A program made the translations under genes and the position numbers. 64,000 nucleotides of DNA from Paenibacillus sp. ACRRY (lineage in GTDB: Bacteria; Bacillota; Bacilli; Paenibacillales; Paenibacillaceae): positions 248,001-312,000 of the forward strand of contig NZ_JAKRNM010000002.1 in NCBI RefSeq assembly GCF_022346995.1. Direction: 5' to 3'. The stretch's first letter is position 1. Each line of letters opens with the position of its first letter. Shown piece by piece: positions 40,424 to 48,937 of this stretch. A model generated the notes under the pieces. That model saw only the letters and a list, made by a program, of their open reading frames with translations, was not told where the DNA came from and did no database searches.

Positions 40424-41044
40424 ATGGTTGAACAGCAGTTGGGACGGATACGTGAGAAGTTGCAGAATCTTCGCAGCTTGGATGCGGATATGGACTTGTT
40501 TGGAGCAGAGAACCACGAGTATGAGATGGAGCGGGTATGGACACCCCAAGAGATCGCAGTGTTTGAACAGAAATGGAAGATTAAGCTGCCTGAGGGATAT
40601 CGGGCTTTTCTGCTGCATATTGGATCGGGAGGAGCAGGCCCCTATTACGGACTGGAGAAGCCGGAAGATGGGGTGTACGCCGTCATTGGATATGACGATG
40701 AGCTGAATGCTATCGCGGATCCATTTCCCCATATTGAGGCTTGGAACTGGGAATATGACTGGTATGATGACAGCAAGGAAGAAGAGGAGTGGGATGCACT
40801 GGACCACGAATATCTGGATCCTAAATGGTCGGCAGGCCTGCTGCGCATCAGTGATTTTGGCTGCGGCATTTCCGTGAATCTGGTCTTGAATGGACCATGC
40901 AGCGGGGAGATCTGGACAGATGATCGGGCGAATCGCAGCGGCATTTATCCGGATTATTATTTCGGCAATACGGAACGTCTGCGCTTTCTGGATTGGTATG
41001 AGTTATGGCTGGATCGTTCCATCCATGAATTGCATGAAGAATAG
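40424..41044 (+). CDS. SMI1/KNR4 (SUKH-1) family protein
   Basis: 206 residues. The SUKH signature WTPQEIAVFEQKWKIKLPEGYRAFLLHIGSGGAGPYYGL is clear, followed by the variable beta-rich part. Bacterial members are a main class of immunity proteins against nuclease toxins (known), but orphan copies are common. Ribosome binding site GGAGGAG. Overlaps no gene; the next gene follows after 10 bases. Confidence 0.85.
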   Translation: MVEQQLGRIREKLQNLRSLDADMDLFGAENHEYEMERVWTPQEIAVFEQKWKIKLPEGYRAFLLHIGSGGAGPYYGLEKPEDGVYAVIGYDDELNAIADPFPHIEAWNWEYDWYDDSKEEEEWDALDHEYLDPKWSAGLLRISDFGCGISVNLVLNGPCSGEIWTDDRANRSGIYPDYYFGNTERLRFLDWYELWLDRSIHELHEE

Positions 41045-41054
41045 GAGATTCTTG

Positions 41055-41588
41055 ATGGTGAAAAAAATGAACAGGATTGCATTCTTGCTCATGCTCATTT
41101 TGTATTTCATTTCGTCTTACTCAATATATGCCAATTCGAATAATCAATGGTTGATCACTCCGCCTGCCTATATGATGCTCGTTTTTTCTATATTCGTTCT
41201 TGTTCTAGCTATACTTGGTATCAAAGATCGATCGAATAACTTTGCGAAGCTAAGAAGCTGGATCTCGGTGATACTCTCTTCAGTCCTCATTTTCCTACTA
41301 CTTGCTCTCACATCATTTACTGCGATGTTCTCCGGATCAAAAGTATTACTCACGACGACACATTCGCCAGATCAGAACTATACACTGAAGTTCTATAAAA
41401 CGGATGCGGGTGCAATGGGGACATTCGGTATTGTAGGGGAATTACAGGGACCACTTTGGTTTCGAAAGGTTGTATATTCAGAGCGAAAGACGGATCAAGT
41501 CCTTTTGGAGTGGAGCAATAACCATACTGTTGTCATTAATGGCCACCAAGTGAATTTATGGCTAGAGAAAGCCTGGATTCCACAATAA
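41055..41588 (+). CDS. DUF5412-like membrane protein
   Basis: 177 residues from ATG 41055 (AGGAG 7 bases upstream). Three hydrophobic segments (about 6-24, 37-56, 70-92) are followed by an exterior beta-rich domain with the block NYTLKFYKTDAGAMGTFGIVGEL and GPLWFRKVVYSERKTD, which I recognise as DUF5412-type. Function unknown. Last gene of the HEAT/SUKH set. Confidence 0.75.
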   Translation: MVKKMNRIAFLLMLILYFISSYSIYANSNNQWLITPPAYMMLVFSIFVLVLAILGIKDRSNNFAKLRSWISVILSSVLIFLLLALTSFTAMFSGSKVLLTTTHSPDQNYTLKFYKTDAGAMGTFGIVGELQGPLWFRKVVYSERKTDQVLLEWSNNHTVVINGHQVNLWLEKAWIPQ

Positions 41589-41762
41589 TACTCATTGAGA
41601 ATAACTAAGCTTTCTAGGAATCCTGTTGTAACTCATGTGGATCAGCGATACCATCTAACGTAAGTGAAAATTACCGATTCGACATTACATAATAAAATAG
41701 GTTTATAAAAAACGTATGATGATCTGTAAAGGACATTTTAATAAAGGACGGGATGGACTAAT

Positions 41763-41799
41763 GAATGATCTCTGGTTTATACAGGGGTCATTCTTTTTA
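41763..41799 (+). terminator. Intrinsic terminator downstream of the HEAT/SUKH set
   Basis: Stem GAATGATCTCTG / CAGGGGTCATTC followed by TTTTTA. In the 370-base gap 41589-41958 I find only this terminator and the ECF promoter candidate. Confidence 0.82.
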
Positions 41800-41896
41800 T
41801 TGTTTAACTCAAATATTTTTTAGACAGCCTTGAGCCTTATTCAGTGTGTTTTACTCTATTTTGCAATCGGGTTCATTGGTATGTGGGAAAATAATC

Positions 41897-41922
41897 AAAA
41901 CCGTTTGGTGCAGTCCCCCGTC
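41897..41922 (+). promoter_or_regulatory. Candidate ECF-type promoter of the sigma factor gene
   Basis: AAAACC (41897-41902), 16-base spacer, CGTC (41919-41922); resembles AAC/CGTC-type ECF promoters. The start near 41930 would fit the ribosome binding site at 41943. Autoregulation inferred. Confidence 0.35.
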
Positions 41923-41958
41923 TTATACCACAGAAAGAGAGAGAAGGAGGGAACCGGG

Positions 41959-42507
41959 GTGGAGACCAAAGCCGAGATGAAGAAGATGATATTCGTGCAA
42001 ACCGAAGATGAGACGGTATTTGTCCAGTCCATCATGGAGCATCAGGATACGCTGATTTCCATTGCCTATAGTTATCTCCGCAACCGTCATGATGCTCTGG
42101 AAGCTGTGCAGGAGATGACATACAGGGCTTGGACGAAGCGTCGGAGTTTAAAAAATGAAAAAGCGTTCAAATCATGGATTATTCGAATTCTGATCTATGT
42201 CTGTATTGATGAACAGAGACGCCGCAAGCGAACCACACCGCTGTCTAATAACGGTTTGGAGGAAGTAGTTGCAGATTTCGCAAGTGCAGGCCTGGATGAT
42301 AATCGGATCGCCATGTGGTCATTGTTGCAGAAGATAAAACCGAAATACCGCCATGTATTACTGCTGAAATATTATAACGACATGACACTGAGTGACATTG
42401 CCTCGATCCTCGGAAAACCCGAAGGAACCATCAAAACCTGGCAGCACAAGGGGCTGGAGCACTTACGGAAGCTGATGAAGAACAGGGGGGATTGGCATGA
42501 GAACTAG
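41959..42507 (+). CDS. ECF-type RNA polymerase sigma factor
   Basis: 182 residues from GTG 41959 (GAAGGAGGGAACCGG upstream; the frame is open further up without a site). Sigma-70 region 2 (YLRNRHDALEAVQEMTYRAW, FKSWIIRILIYVCID) and region 4 helix-turn-helix (YYNDMTLSDIASILGKPEGTIKTWQHKGLEHLRK) are complete. It overlaps the next gene by 11 bases, the usual arrangement with a cognate anti-sigma factor. Confidence 0.92.
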   Translation: METKAEMKKMIFVQTEDETVFVQSIMEHQDTLISIAYSYLRNRHDALEAVQEMTYRAWTKRRSLKNEKAFKSWIIRILIYVCIDEQRRRKRTTPLSNNGLEEVVADFASAGLDDNRIAMWSLLQKIKPKYRHVLLLKYYNDMTLSDIASILGKPEGTIKTWQHKGLEHLRKLMKNRGDWHEN

Positions 42508-43636
42508 TCTTGAAGAAAAAGCACTGCTCGCAGACGCATATCAGGTTGAAGTGGAGAAACAGCATTTGAACCCGGCAGATACGGCATTTGCCATCCAGCG
42601 AGGGCTTGCAAAAGCAAGAGCGAAGCGAACGACAAGTGGTCTCCCAATAAAATGGGTCACTGCTGTGCTCATAACAGCAATCACTGCCGCATGTTTCCTA
42701 CTCGGGCCGTACCGAGGGAATATTATTCCCCAGACAACAGCTGTTGAACCCATTCAGGATTGGGGAGTTCTGGAGCCTTTTCGGAAACTAGCTGAGCAGG
42801 ACGTTAGCGGGAGTACGATCGAATCTGCAATGAATAATGGCTATTATCAACTTGTCAACCGTACGGTGAAATCGGGAATATATCAATTTACCGTTAATGC
42901 AGTAATGGCAGATGAGAACAAGTTAATTGTGTTATATACAGCCAAGACAGACGATACTCAAGAAATCTATTCGGTTGTGAATACCAAGATGACAAACGCG
43001 ATAACCAATAATGTATTGGGCGACGGAAATTCGAGGGGGGTACATACTTCAGATGATGAGCACACCATTTATGGTCAAAGCGCCATAGAGCTTAGAAAAA
43101 ATCAGGCCTTGCCTGAACAAGTCATGATGAATGTACAGATTTCATCGGTTGTTCCGAATAAAGGTACGAATTCAGATGCAGTCAAAAAAGAACGCAAATA
43201 TCAATTTTCAAAAAAAATGGACATCACCTTCAATCTGGATCCCAAATTCTCGGTTCCCAAAACGGAAGTCTTGGAACTGAATAAGCTATTTACAGTTGGC
43301 GGATATGAGGTGATGTTATCTGAAGTAGAGATATCACCTCTTGTGACTCGTGCCAGATTCATTTATGAGCCAGGCGAAAAGATTGATTACGAAACCAAAC
43401 TTTCCATCTATGATGTAGTTAACCCTACTAAGATTGTTTCCACAACTAAGGATGGAAAGCAGACAGAATTATCCTCGGTAGGAGGAACGGGCACCGAAGA
43501 CGGCATGATCTACTCGTTCAGCAGCAACCTACTGGATGATCCACAATCGTTGGTAGCAAAGCTGCGTGCACCAGGCAAAGTGTATGATGATCTTCAGGAA
43601 GCAGAGCGCGATATGATCGAGTTGAAAATAAAATAG
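42497..43636 (+). CDS. DUF4179 membrane anti-sigma factor
   Basis: 379 residues: a short cytoplasmic N-terminal part (1-50), one membrane helix (about 51-69, WVTAVLITAITAACFLLGPY), then a large extracytoplasmic beta-rich domain of the DUF4179 type. It overlaps the ECF sigma gene by 11 bases. It probably holds the sigma factor inactive until an envelope signal is sensed by the outer domain. The signal is unknown. Confidence 0.85.
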   Translation: MRTSLEEKALLADAYQVEVEKQHLNPADTAFAIQRGLAKARAKRTTSGLPIKWVTAVLITAITAACFLLGPYRGNIIPQTTAVEPIQDWGVLEPFRKLAEQDVSGSTIESAMNNGYYQLVNRTVKSGIYQFTVNAVMADENKLIVLYTAKTDDTQEIYSVVNTKMTNAITNNVLGDGNSRGVHTSDDEHTIYGQSAIELRKNQALPEQVMMNVQISSVVPNKGTNSDAVKKERKYQFSKKMDITFNLDPKFSVPKTEVLELNKLFTVGGYEVMLSEVEISPLVTRARFIYEPGEKIDYETKLSIYDVVNPTKIVSTTKDGKQTELSSVGGTGTEDGMIYSFSSNLLDDPQSLVAKLRAPGKVYDDLQEAERDMIELKIK

Positions 43637-43673
43637 AATTGGTAGTAGATAACGTGATCCACTTGAATTAACC

Positions 43674-43719
43674 AATAAGCCTGTATTGTACGTCACAGCG
43701 TATAAACAGGCTTATTTTC
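43674..43719 (+). terminator. Terminator of the sigma/anti-sigma operon
   Basis: Arms AATAAGCCTGT and ACAGGCTTATT with a 21-base loop, then TTT. Confidence 0.75.
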
Positions 43720-43762
43720 GTTTGTCAACATGATATGGAAGTATATTATTTTGGAAGTCATA

Positions 43763-43790
43763 TAAAATTTCAAATTTAGAATACCGATAT
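43763..43790 (+). promoter_or_regulatory. SigD (flagellar sigma) promoter of the chemoreceptor gene
   Basis: TAAA (43763-43766), 16-base spacer, ACCGATAT (43783-43790), against the SigD consensus TAAA-N15-GCCGATAT. It leaves a 155-base untranslated leader; the 315-base gap 43637-43951 contains this promoter, a terminator and nothing else recognised. Confidence 0.65.
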
Positions 43791-43951
43791 ACATAAATGT
43801 AGCGCTTATTTCATGTTTATGAAGTTAATTTGTACTATGCTACAGCGCGGGGGATTTGCGGATTGCGTATAAGCAGGACCATAGACCAATGGAATGTAGT
43901 ACAGAGTTGCCCTACAAAACCACATTTACCTAGATAAAGGACGGGGAACAG

Positions 43952-45472
43952 ATGAATCGGTATGATGAAATTATTTGGAAAAGGAACAAGCTAATCTGTA
44001 TCATTTTGTGGATTATCCTTGCGATTGGTCTCGGTCTGAGCGTAATGCTTCCTAAGCTGCTTGTCTCGAACGGAATTGCCATTTTGTTTGCAGCTTGGGT
44101 TACATACGCTAATGCGAAAAGAAAACATATTCATTTAATTCCATGGCTGTTTACCATTTTGATTACCATATGTGGGGTCTATGTCGGTTGGGGAACGGTT
44201 AACCTGACAATGAGTCTGGTAATAACAGCGGTTCTTTTGCTTATTCCAAACAAGAAGTTTTTTATGATTGGATTTTTTGTCTTACTAGCCCACAGTGTGC
44301 TCCAGCTATTTGTTATAAATACAGTAGATTCTGTTGAACTCATAGGAAATATCGTTAATGTCGGACTGTTCGCTCTTACTGGAGCAATTCTGATGTTAGT
44401 CTCCCACTTAAATCAAAGACTTTTCCTGGACAGCGAAGTACGCTGGCAGGAAGTAGAGCAATCCAAACAAAAAGTAGAGAGCATGATGGAACGTGTCAAA
44501 GAATCGGTGGAAGGTCTGTCTCTCTATACGGATCAATTGAAGCAAAAGGTAGACGCGACCGGGTCCATCACAAATGAAGTGACGCTCGGATTCAGTGAAG
44601 TGGCCAAAGGCGTAGAGTTCCAGGCTACCAGCGTAGCTGAAATTTCGGAATCTCTCTCCTTGTCGGATCATCATATCCGCGATGTTGCTTCCTATTCGTC
44701 TCAAATGAAAGAACTGTCCGCCAGTATGGCAACCAGCACGGAAACGGGAAGTGCGCAGATGGACCATCTGAATGTGCAGATGCAGGAACTCTATGAGACG
44801 ATTGATACAACGGCTTCCGATATGAGACAGTTCAATGAGGAAAGTGAAGCCATGTCCCTGATGTTGAACAGTATCTCAGATATTGCGAACCAGACCAACT
44901 TGCTTGCACTCAATGCTGCGATCGAAGCCGCTCGCGCAGGTGAACATGGACGTGGATTTGCAGTGGTTTCAGAGGAAGTTCGCAAGCTGGCGGAGCACTC
45001 TGGTCAGTCGGCAAGTGACATTGCCACCATTTTGACCCGCTTACAGGGGCAAACACAGGCACTTACGAATCGCTTCGAACGCATTCGCCTTGCTCTAAAA
45101 GAAGGAAGAGACAGCGTACAGACTGCAGAAGTTGTGTTCCGTACGATTAATAGCAATTCCCAGGAAGTGCTGAACCAGGCCATGGATATTGAGAGCAGTT
45201 CCGCAACGATGAAGGAATCCTCCACTAAAGTGGTGAATGAGGTTTCCGAGATTTCTAGTGTGACTCAGCAATCCAGTGCCGCTACGGAAGAGATTCTTGC
45301 CAGTATGGAGGAGCAGCGCAGCTTGACTCAGAAGATGGTAGACAGCTTCGGTGAGCTGGAGCAATTGATTCTGAACCTGAATGAGCTGGTGTCAGATCAT
45401 CAGTTGTCCACTTCTGTCACTGAAGAGAAGGCAGATGATCGTGTGGTACCGATCGATACGCTGTCAGCTTAG
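43952..45472 (+). CDS. Methyl-accepting chemotaxis protein without extracellular sensor
   Basis: 506 residues. The N-terminal 150 residues are almost entirely hydrophobic (about six helices) with no periplasmic-type ligand domain and no clear HAMP. The signalling domain is complete with the hairpin tip [36 protein letters not shown]. Class I-like glutamine/glutamate methylation positions are visible. It is a likely sensor of membrane or intracellular state. The SigD promoter upstream fits expression with flagella. Confidence 0.93.
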   Translation: MNRYDEIIWKRNKLICIILWIILAIGLGLSVMLPKLLVSNGIAILFAAWVTYANAKRKHIHLIPWLFTILITICGVYVGWGTVNLTMSLVITAVLLLIPNKKFFMIGFFVLLAHSVLQLFVINTVDSVELIGNIVNVGLFALTGAILMLVSHLNQRLFLDSEVRWQEVEQSKQKVESMMERVKESVEGLSLYTDQLKQKVDATGSITNEVTLGFSEVAKGVEFQATSVAEISESLSLSDHHIRDVASYSSQMKELSASMATSTETGSAQMDHLNVQMQELYETIDTTASDMRQFNEESEAMSLMLNSISDIANQTNLLALNAAIEAARAGEHGRGFAVVSEEVRKLAEHSGQSASDIATILTRLQGQTQALTNRFERIRLALKEGRDSVQTAEVVFRTINSNSQEVLNQAMDIESSSATMKESSTKVVNEVSEISSVTQQSSAATEEILASMEEQRSLTQKMVDSFGELEQLILNLNELVSDHQLSTSVTEEKADDRVVPIDTLSA

Positions 45473-45504
45473 AGGCAGGATAGCTATTAGTAGAAAATGT
45501 AGAG

Positions 45505-45539
45505 TCCGCCCGTACGTTCATCGTGGGGCGGGCTTTTTT
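45505..45539 (+). terminator. Terminator of the chemoreceptor gene
   Basis: Arms CCGCCC-GTACG and CGTGGGGCGGG, then T6. Confidence 0.8.
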
Positions 45540-45622
45540 GCTGCCATCTGGTGACTTGAACCCTGTGTATATCTCCTTTACAGTGTATTGTAGAGTGTAA
45601 AGTGCAAGGAGGAGAATAGTTA

Positions 45623-46336
45623 ATGAATTGGCTTGAAATTAGTAAGTCCAAAGATGTGGAACAAGCTTGTGCAGCAGTACATAGCCTGGATATCAATGAG
45701 CGGGATGAACGGGGACGTACACCCTTAATGCTTTTCTTGACGTATCGCATGCCAGCTGAGGCTATTAAATGTCTGTTGGAACAGCAAGCAGACTTGGACG
45801 CAGAAGACAAACTCGGCGATACCGCTCTAAAAAAAGCAGTGAAGTTCAAGCAGATCGAAGCCATTCAACTCATGCTTGAACATGGAGTGAAGCTGGACTC
45901 TGCACATGGAATTCAGGCGACGGCCTGGAATGCAGCCAGAAGGGACCCGGCTATTGCAGATATGCTGCTTGGTACCACGGGCTCGGTGAGACTTCGGCTG
46001 ACCCAGGCGGAACAAGCAATCGTCGATGAGATTTTGTACGAAGAATCTTCAGAGAGGGCAGCCGCGAAGATCCGTGATCTGGACTCAGCTGTACTTCTGC
46101 ATGCTGTCGTGGACGGGTACAACTGGGATGACAGTCCCGAGCCTATGCTGGCTGCTTGTGAGCATCCTGCCTGTGCGGAGATCACGCTGCTCGACATGGC
46201 TGAGCTGCTGGACGCCGATTACTGGCTGGAGATGGACGCAGACGAAGTGAACCAAAGTGAGGATGGACCGGGTTATCGCCGACTTGCCGAGCTACTAAGA
46301 GTGAAGTGCCCAACAAATTCCTCAAATAAATTGTGA
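45623..46336 (+). CDS. Ankyrin-repeat protein with C-terminal acidic domain
   Basis: 237 residues, ribosome binding site AGGAGGAG. Three ankyrin repeats (GRTPLMLFLTYRMPAEAIKCLLEQ, LGDTALKKAVKFKQIEAIQLMLEHG, ATAWNAARRDPAIADMLL) occupy 30-125; the rest is acidic (DYWLEMDADEVNQ) with no recognised domain. Cytoplasmic. A second ankyrin protein lies at 34492, so they may have comparable roles, such as protein binding or immunity. Confidence 0.82.
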   Translation: MNWLEISKSKDVEQACAAVHSLDINERDERGRTPLMLFLTYRMPAEAIKCLLEQQADLDAEDKLGDTALKKAVKFKQIEAIQLMLEHGVKLDSAHGIQATAWNAARRDPAIADMLLGTTGSVRLRLTQAEQAIVDEILYEESSERAAAKIRDLDSAVLLHAVVDGYNWDDSPEPMLAACEHPACAEITLLDMAELLDADYWLEMDADEVNQSEDGPGYRRLAELLRVKCPTNSSNKL

Positions 46337-46467
46337 ATACAAAACAAGAGTATGTTCTAGGCACAACTAGAGATGCTCTTGCTTTGTATAGTGCTAAAAA
46401 ATGGTGATGCTAGGCATGTATAACACAATACCATTGCTGACGCTGCCCCATGAGTGGTCGAGCACGG

Positions 46468-46833
46468 TCACTCATGCTCGGCGAGCTGCACCTCGAAGCC
46501 GTCCGGGTCGGCGATGTAAAGGAAGCGTAGATGTGGATTTGGCTGAATGGGCCCACGAACAATCGGAATATTCAGTGCTGCCAGCCGTTCCATGGCTTCT
46601 TCCAGTGAACTCACCTCATAGCCGATGGACACGCCAGATTCTTTTTTGAGAATGGATACACTGCCCTCAATCAGTTCCAGCATCGTTTCATTTTCAGTGC
46701 CCAGCATGGCAATTTGCCGTCCACGGCTTTCAAATTGACGCTGGATTGGAAGCCCGAGCATGCCGTGGTAGAACCCGAGCGAGGCTTCCAGATTTCGTAC
46801 CCGAAGCGTAATCCAGTTTAGTTTAATCAACAT
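46468..46833 (-). CDS. VOC-family (glyoxalase-like) protein
   Basis: 121 residues. Single VOC domain: WITLRVRNLEASLGFYHGMLGLPI at the start, GYEVSSLEEAMERL, and RFLYIADPDGFEVQLAEH at the end, with a metal-binding Glu in FEVQL. Possible lyase or antibiotic-resistance fold; substrate unknown. RBS AAAGGAG. Downstream of the phoA terminator on the same strand, so separate from phoA. Confidence 0.88.
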   Translation of the reverse strand: MLIKLNWITLRVRNLEASLGFYHGMLGLPIQRQFESRGRQIAMLGTENETMLELIEGSVSILKKESGVSIGYEVSSLEEAMERLAALNIPIVRGPIQPNPHLRFLYIADPDGFEVQLAEHE

Positions 46834-46924
46834 GGGTGAATCTCTCCTTTTTGTCTCCGTTTATCAATGTTACGTCCATTATACGATAAGCAAGGAGGAG
46901 GAACCCATCCTTGTCTGTGAACAA

Positions 46925-46954
46925 CAAAAATAGCTGCCGAAATATTCGGCAGCC
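46925..46954 (-). terminator. Terminator of phoA
   Basis: Minus strand stem GCTGCCGAA-TAT-TTCGGCAGC followed by TATTTTTGTT. Confidence 0.88.
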
Positions 46955-47042
46955 CAATGATATGATTCCGGTTGAAACTTTGTAAACTGCTACGCTTTCC
47001 CATTATGTGTGTTTGGTTTATAGCGTAGACCATCTTTCAAAC

Positions 47043-48695
47043 TTACTGAATCAGATCCACCGCACCTTGTGGTACAAAGGCATCTACCCCGTTATACACG
47101 ATTACGCCTTCCAGCGCAGTCTTTTTGCCGTTAACCAGCGCAATGTTTTTGTAGATTTGGAGTTCTACTTTAGTGCTGCCTTTGGTGACCAAAATTTTAG
47201 GGTTTTTGGCATCTGTCAGGTCCAGCTTGTACGTAGCGCCTTTGGCTGTGAATGCTTGTTTGGCAGGAACAAACAATTGTTTGCTCACGCTGTCCAGATC
47301 CAGATCCAACACGCGTGCCATGTATTTAGCCACATCCGTATTGTCGATTACGCCGAATGGACGGTCATTGTTCGGAGCATACGTGTACAGCACAACGTCT
47401 CCACCGGTGTGGCCACCCGTTGTCCAGCCAATGCCTGCGCGTTTGCTGATCATTGGTCCGATTGCGTAGTTCAGACTGCCTGGCTCGGCTGCCTTAATTG
47501 TAGCGATTTCCTCGGATGTCAGGTCGGAAATGCCGTAGTATTGTTTCATGACAGCTTTGATATTGGTGCGTTTGGCATTCAGCTTCGCTTCCACGCCTTC
47601 ACCTGTCAGCTTGGCCTTTTTCAAAGGTCCGATAAATGTGGACAATGGTTCTTTGTCATAGGTGCCCGTTGTTGCATTGTTACCGATCGTGAGACCACCG
47701 TTCCCGTGGTCCGTTACTGCCACAACAGCTGTCTCTCCATCTGCTTTGGCAAAATCCATGGCTACTTTTACGGCATCGTCAAATGCCAGCACGTCACTGA
47801 TAATTCCGATCGGATCATTGGCATGAGCTGCCCAGTCCACTTTGCTGCCTTCAACCATGAGGAAGAAACCGTCTTCGTCTTTGGACAGAACATCAATGGC
47901 TTTGGATGTCATTTCAGCAAGGCTTGGCTGCTTGGCAGGGTCACGGTCCATATCATAAGCCATGCCTGCAGGTGCAAACATTCCCCACAGCTTGCCGGAG
48001 TTAGAGGCTTTCATGGCAGCTGGTGTGGTCACGTAATCGTACCCGAGTGCTTTGATGGAGGAGACCAGATTCTCGCCGTCTTTGCGGCCCGCTGGTTCAA
48101 GGTAGCGACTTCCGCCGCCCAGAACAACATCGAGGCCGTTATATACTTGCTGCTTGCTAAGTGCATCGTAATTTTTGCGATCCGGATAGTGGGCAGAGAA
48201 GTCTGCCGGCGTTGCGTGCATAATTTCGGAGGTGGCGATAATGCCGGTTGCCTTGCCTGCGAGTTTGGATGCCTCCAGTACGGAAGCGATCGGTTTTTTG
48301 GCATCTCCAGGCGCGATCGCCTTTTGTCCAGGCATGGTTGCCTTGTCCGGCAGTACACCAACATATCCTGTATGTGATTTATAACCTGTAGCAAAAGCCG
48401 TTCCCGCAGGAGCCGAGTCCGCAATCGGAGCATCCGCGGAGTGTGTGCGAACCATACCGCTAGCCATGGAATCCAGAGTCAGGGAAGACCCTTTGTACCA
48501 GCGGGCCAGTGCAGTGGCATCATTAGCCATGCCATCCGGTATTAGGATAATGACATTTTTGATCGGTGATGATGAGGCAGGGGTGGCAGTGTCCTCCGCA
48601 GCCCACGCTGCGCTGCTTCCTCCCAGCGTAGCTGTAACAACTGTCGTAACCGCGAGCATCATTTTGGCCGCACGGGCATTGAACCGGTTTAACAT
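47043..48695 (-). CDS. phoA: Secreted alkaline phosphatase
   Basis: 550 residues with a signal peptide (cleavage after SSAAWA, about residue 32). Metal and active-site motifs: IPDGMANDAT (Asp), DSAPAGTAFATG with the phospho-serine, HATPADFSAHYPDR, and TDHGNGGL plus GHTGGDVVLY with metal-binding His. A C-terminal stalk-like beta domain (from about 435) may bind the cell wall. It frees phosphate from organic esters outside the cell. PhoP-box repeats lie upstream, consistent with phosphate starvation control. Confidence 0.93.
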   Translation of the reverse strand: MLNRFNARAAKMMLAVTTVVTATLGGSSAAWAAEDTATPASSSPIKNVIILIPDGMANDATALARWYKGSSLTLDSMASGMVRTHSADAPIADSAPAGTAFATGYKSHTGYVGVLPDKATMPGQKAIAPGDAKKPIASVLEASKLAGKATGIIATSEIMHATPADFSAHYPDRKNYDALSKQQVYNGLDVVLGGGSRYLEPAGRKDGENLVSSIKALGYDYVTTPAAMKASNSGKLWGMFAPAGMAYDMDRDPAKQPSLAEMTSKAIDVLSKDEDGFFLMVEGSKVDWAAHANDPIGIISDVLAFDDAVKVAMDFAKADGETAVVAVTDHGNGGLTIGNNATTGTYDKEPLSTFIGPLKKAKLTGEGVEAKLNAKRTNIKAVMKQYYGISDLTSEEIATIKAAEPGSLNYAIGPMISKRAGIGWTTGGHTGGDVVLYTYAPNNDRPFGVIDNTDVAKYMARVLDLDLDSVSKQLFVPAKQAFTAKGATYKLDLTDAKNPKILVTKGSTKVELQIYKNIALVNGKKTALEGVIVYNGVDAFVPQGAVDLIQ

Positions 48696-48769
48696 GAATA
48701 CATCCTCCTAAAATAGATATGTATAGTTTGGTATCCAAAAACCAGTGTATACAACAATTGCTAAACGAA

Positions 48770-48797
48770 CATAAGAAATGGGTTAACTAAATGTAAA
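48770..48797 (-). promoter_or_regulatory. PhoP-box repeats upstream of phoA
   Basis: On the minus strand TTTACA (48797-48792), N5, TTAACC (48786-48781), N5, CTTATG (48775-48770): 11-base periodic repeats like the Bacillus PhoP consensus TT(A/T/C)ACA, about 75 bases before the start codon. Confidence 0.55.
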
Positions 48798-48937
48798 ATT
48801 TACGATTACGATTACGATGCATAATCAGGAATGAGAGGGGATCAGCAATGGTGAGATGAAGAGGTTTACAGCGGAACCTCAGTTCGGTATGATTTTTGTA
48901 TTAAACAATGCTGCGTTGGACAAGGGGATGTGAGTGC

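Noticed and set aside
41717..41823. Small ORF of about 35 codons before the sigma factor
   Set aside because: It reads through a strong terminator stem and has no ribosome binding site.
43791..43951. A c-di-GMP riboswitch in the chemoreceptor leader
   Set aside because: None of the class I or II conserved blocks is present.
47007..48377. Long open frame on the plus strand opposite phoA
   Set aside because: It lies exactly antisense to the alkaline phosphatase, which has active-site motifs and signal peptide; the antisense product has shadow composition (many C, H, F) and no RBS.
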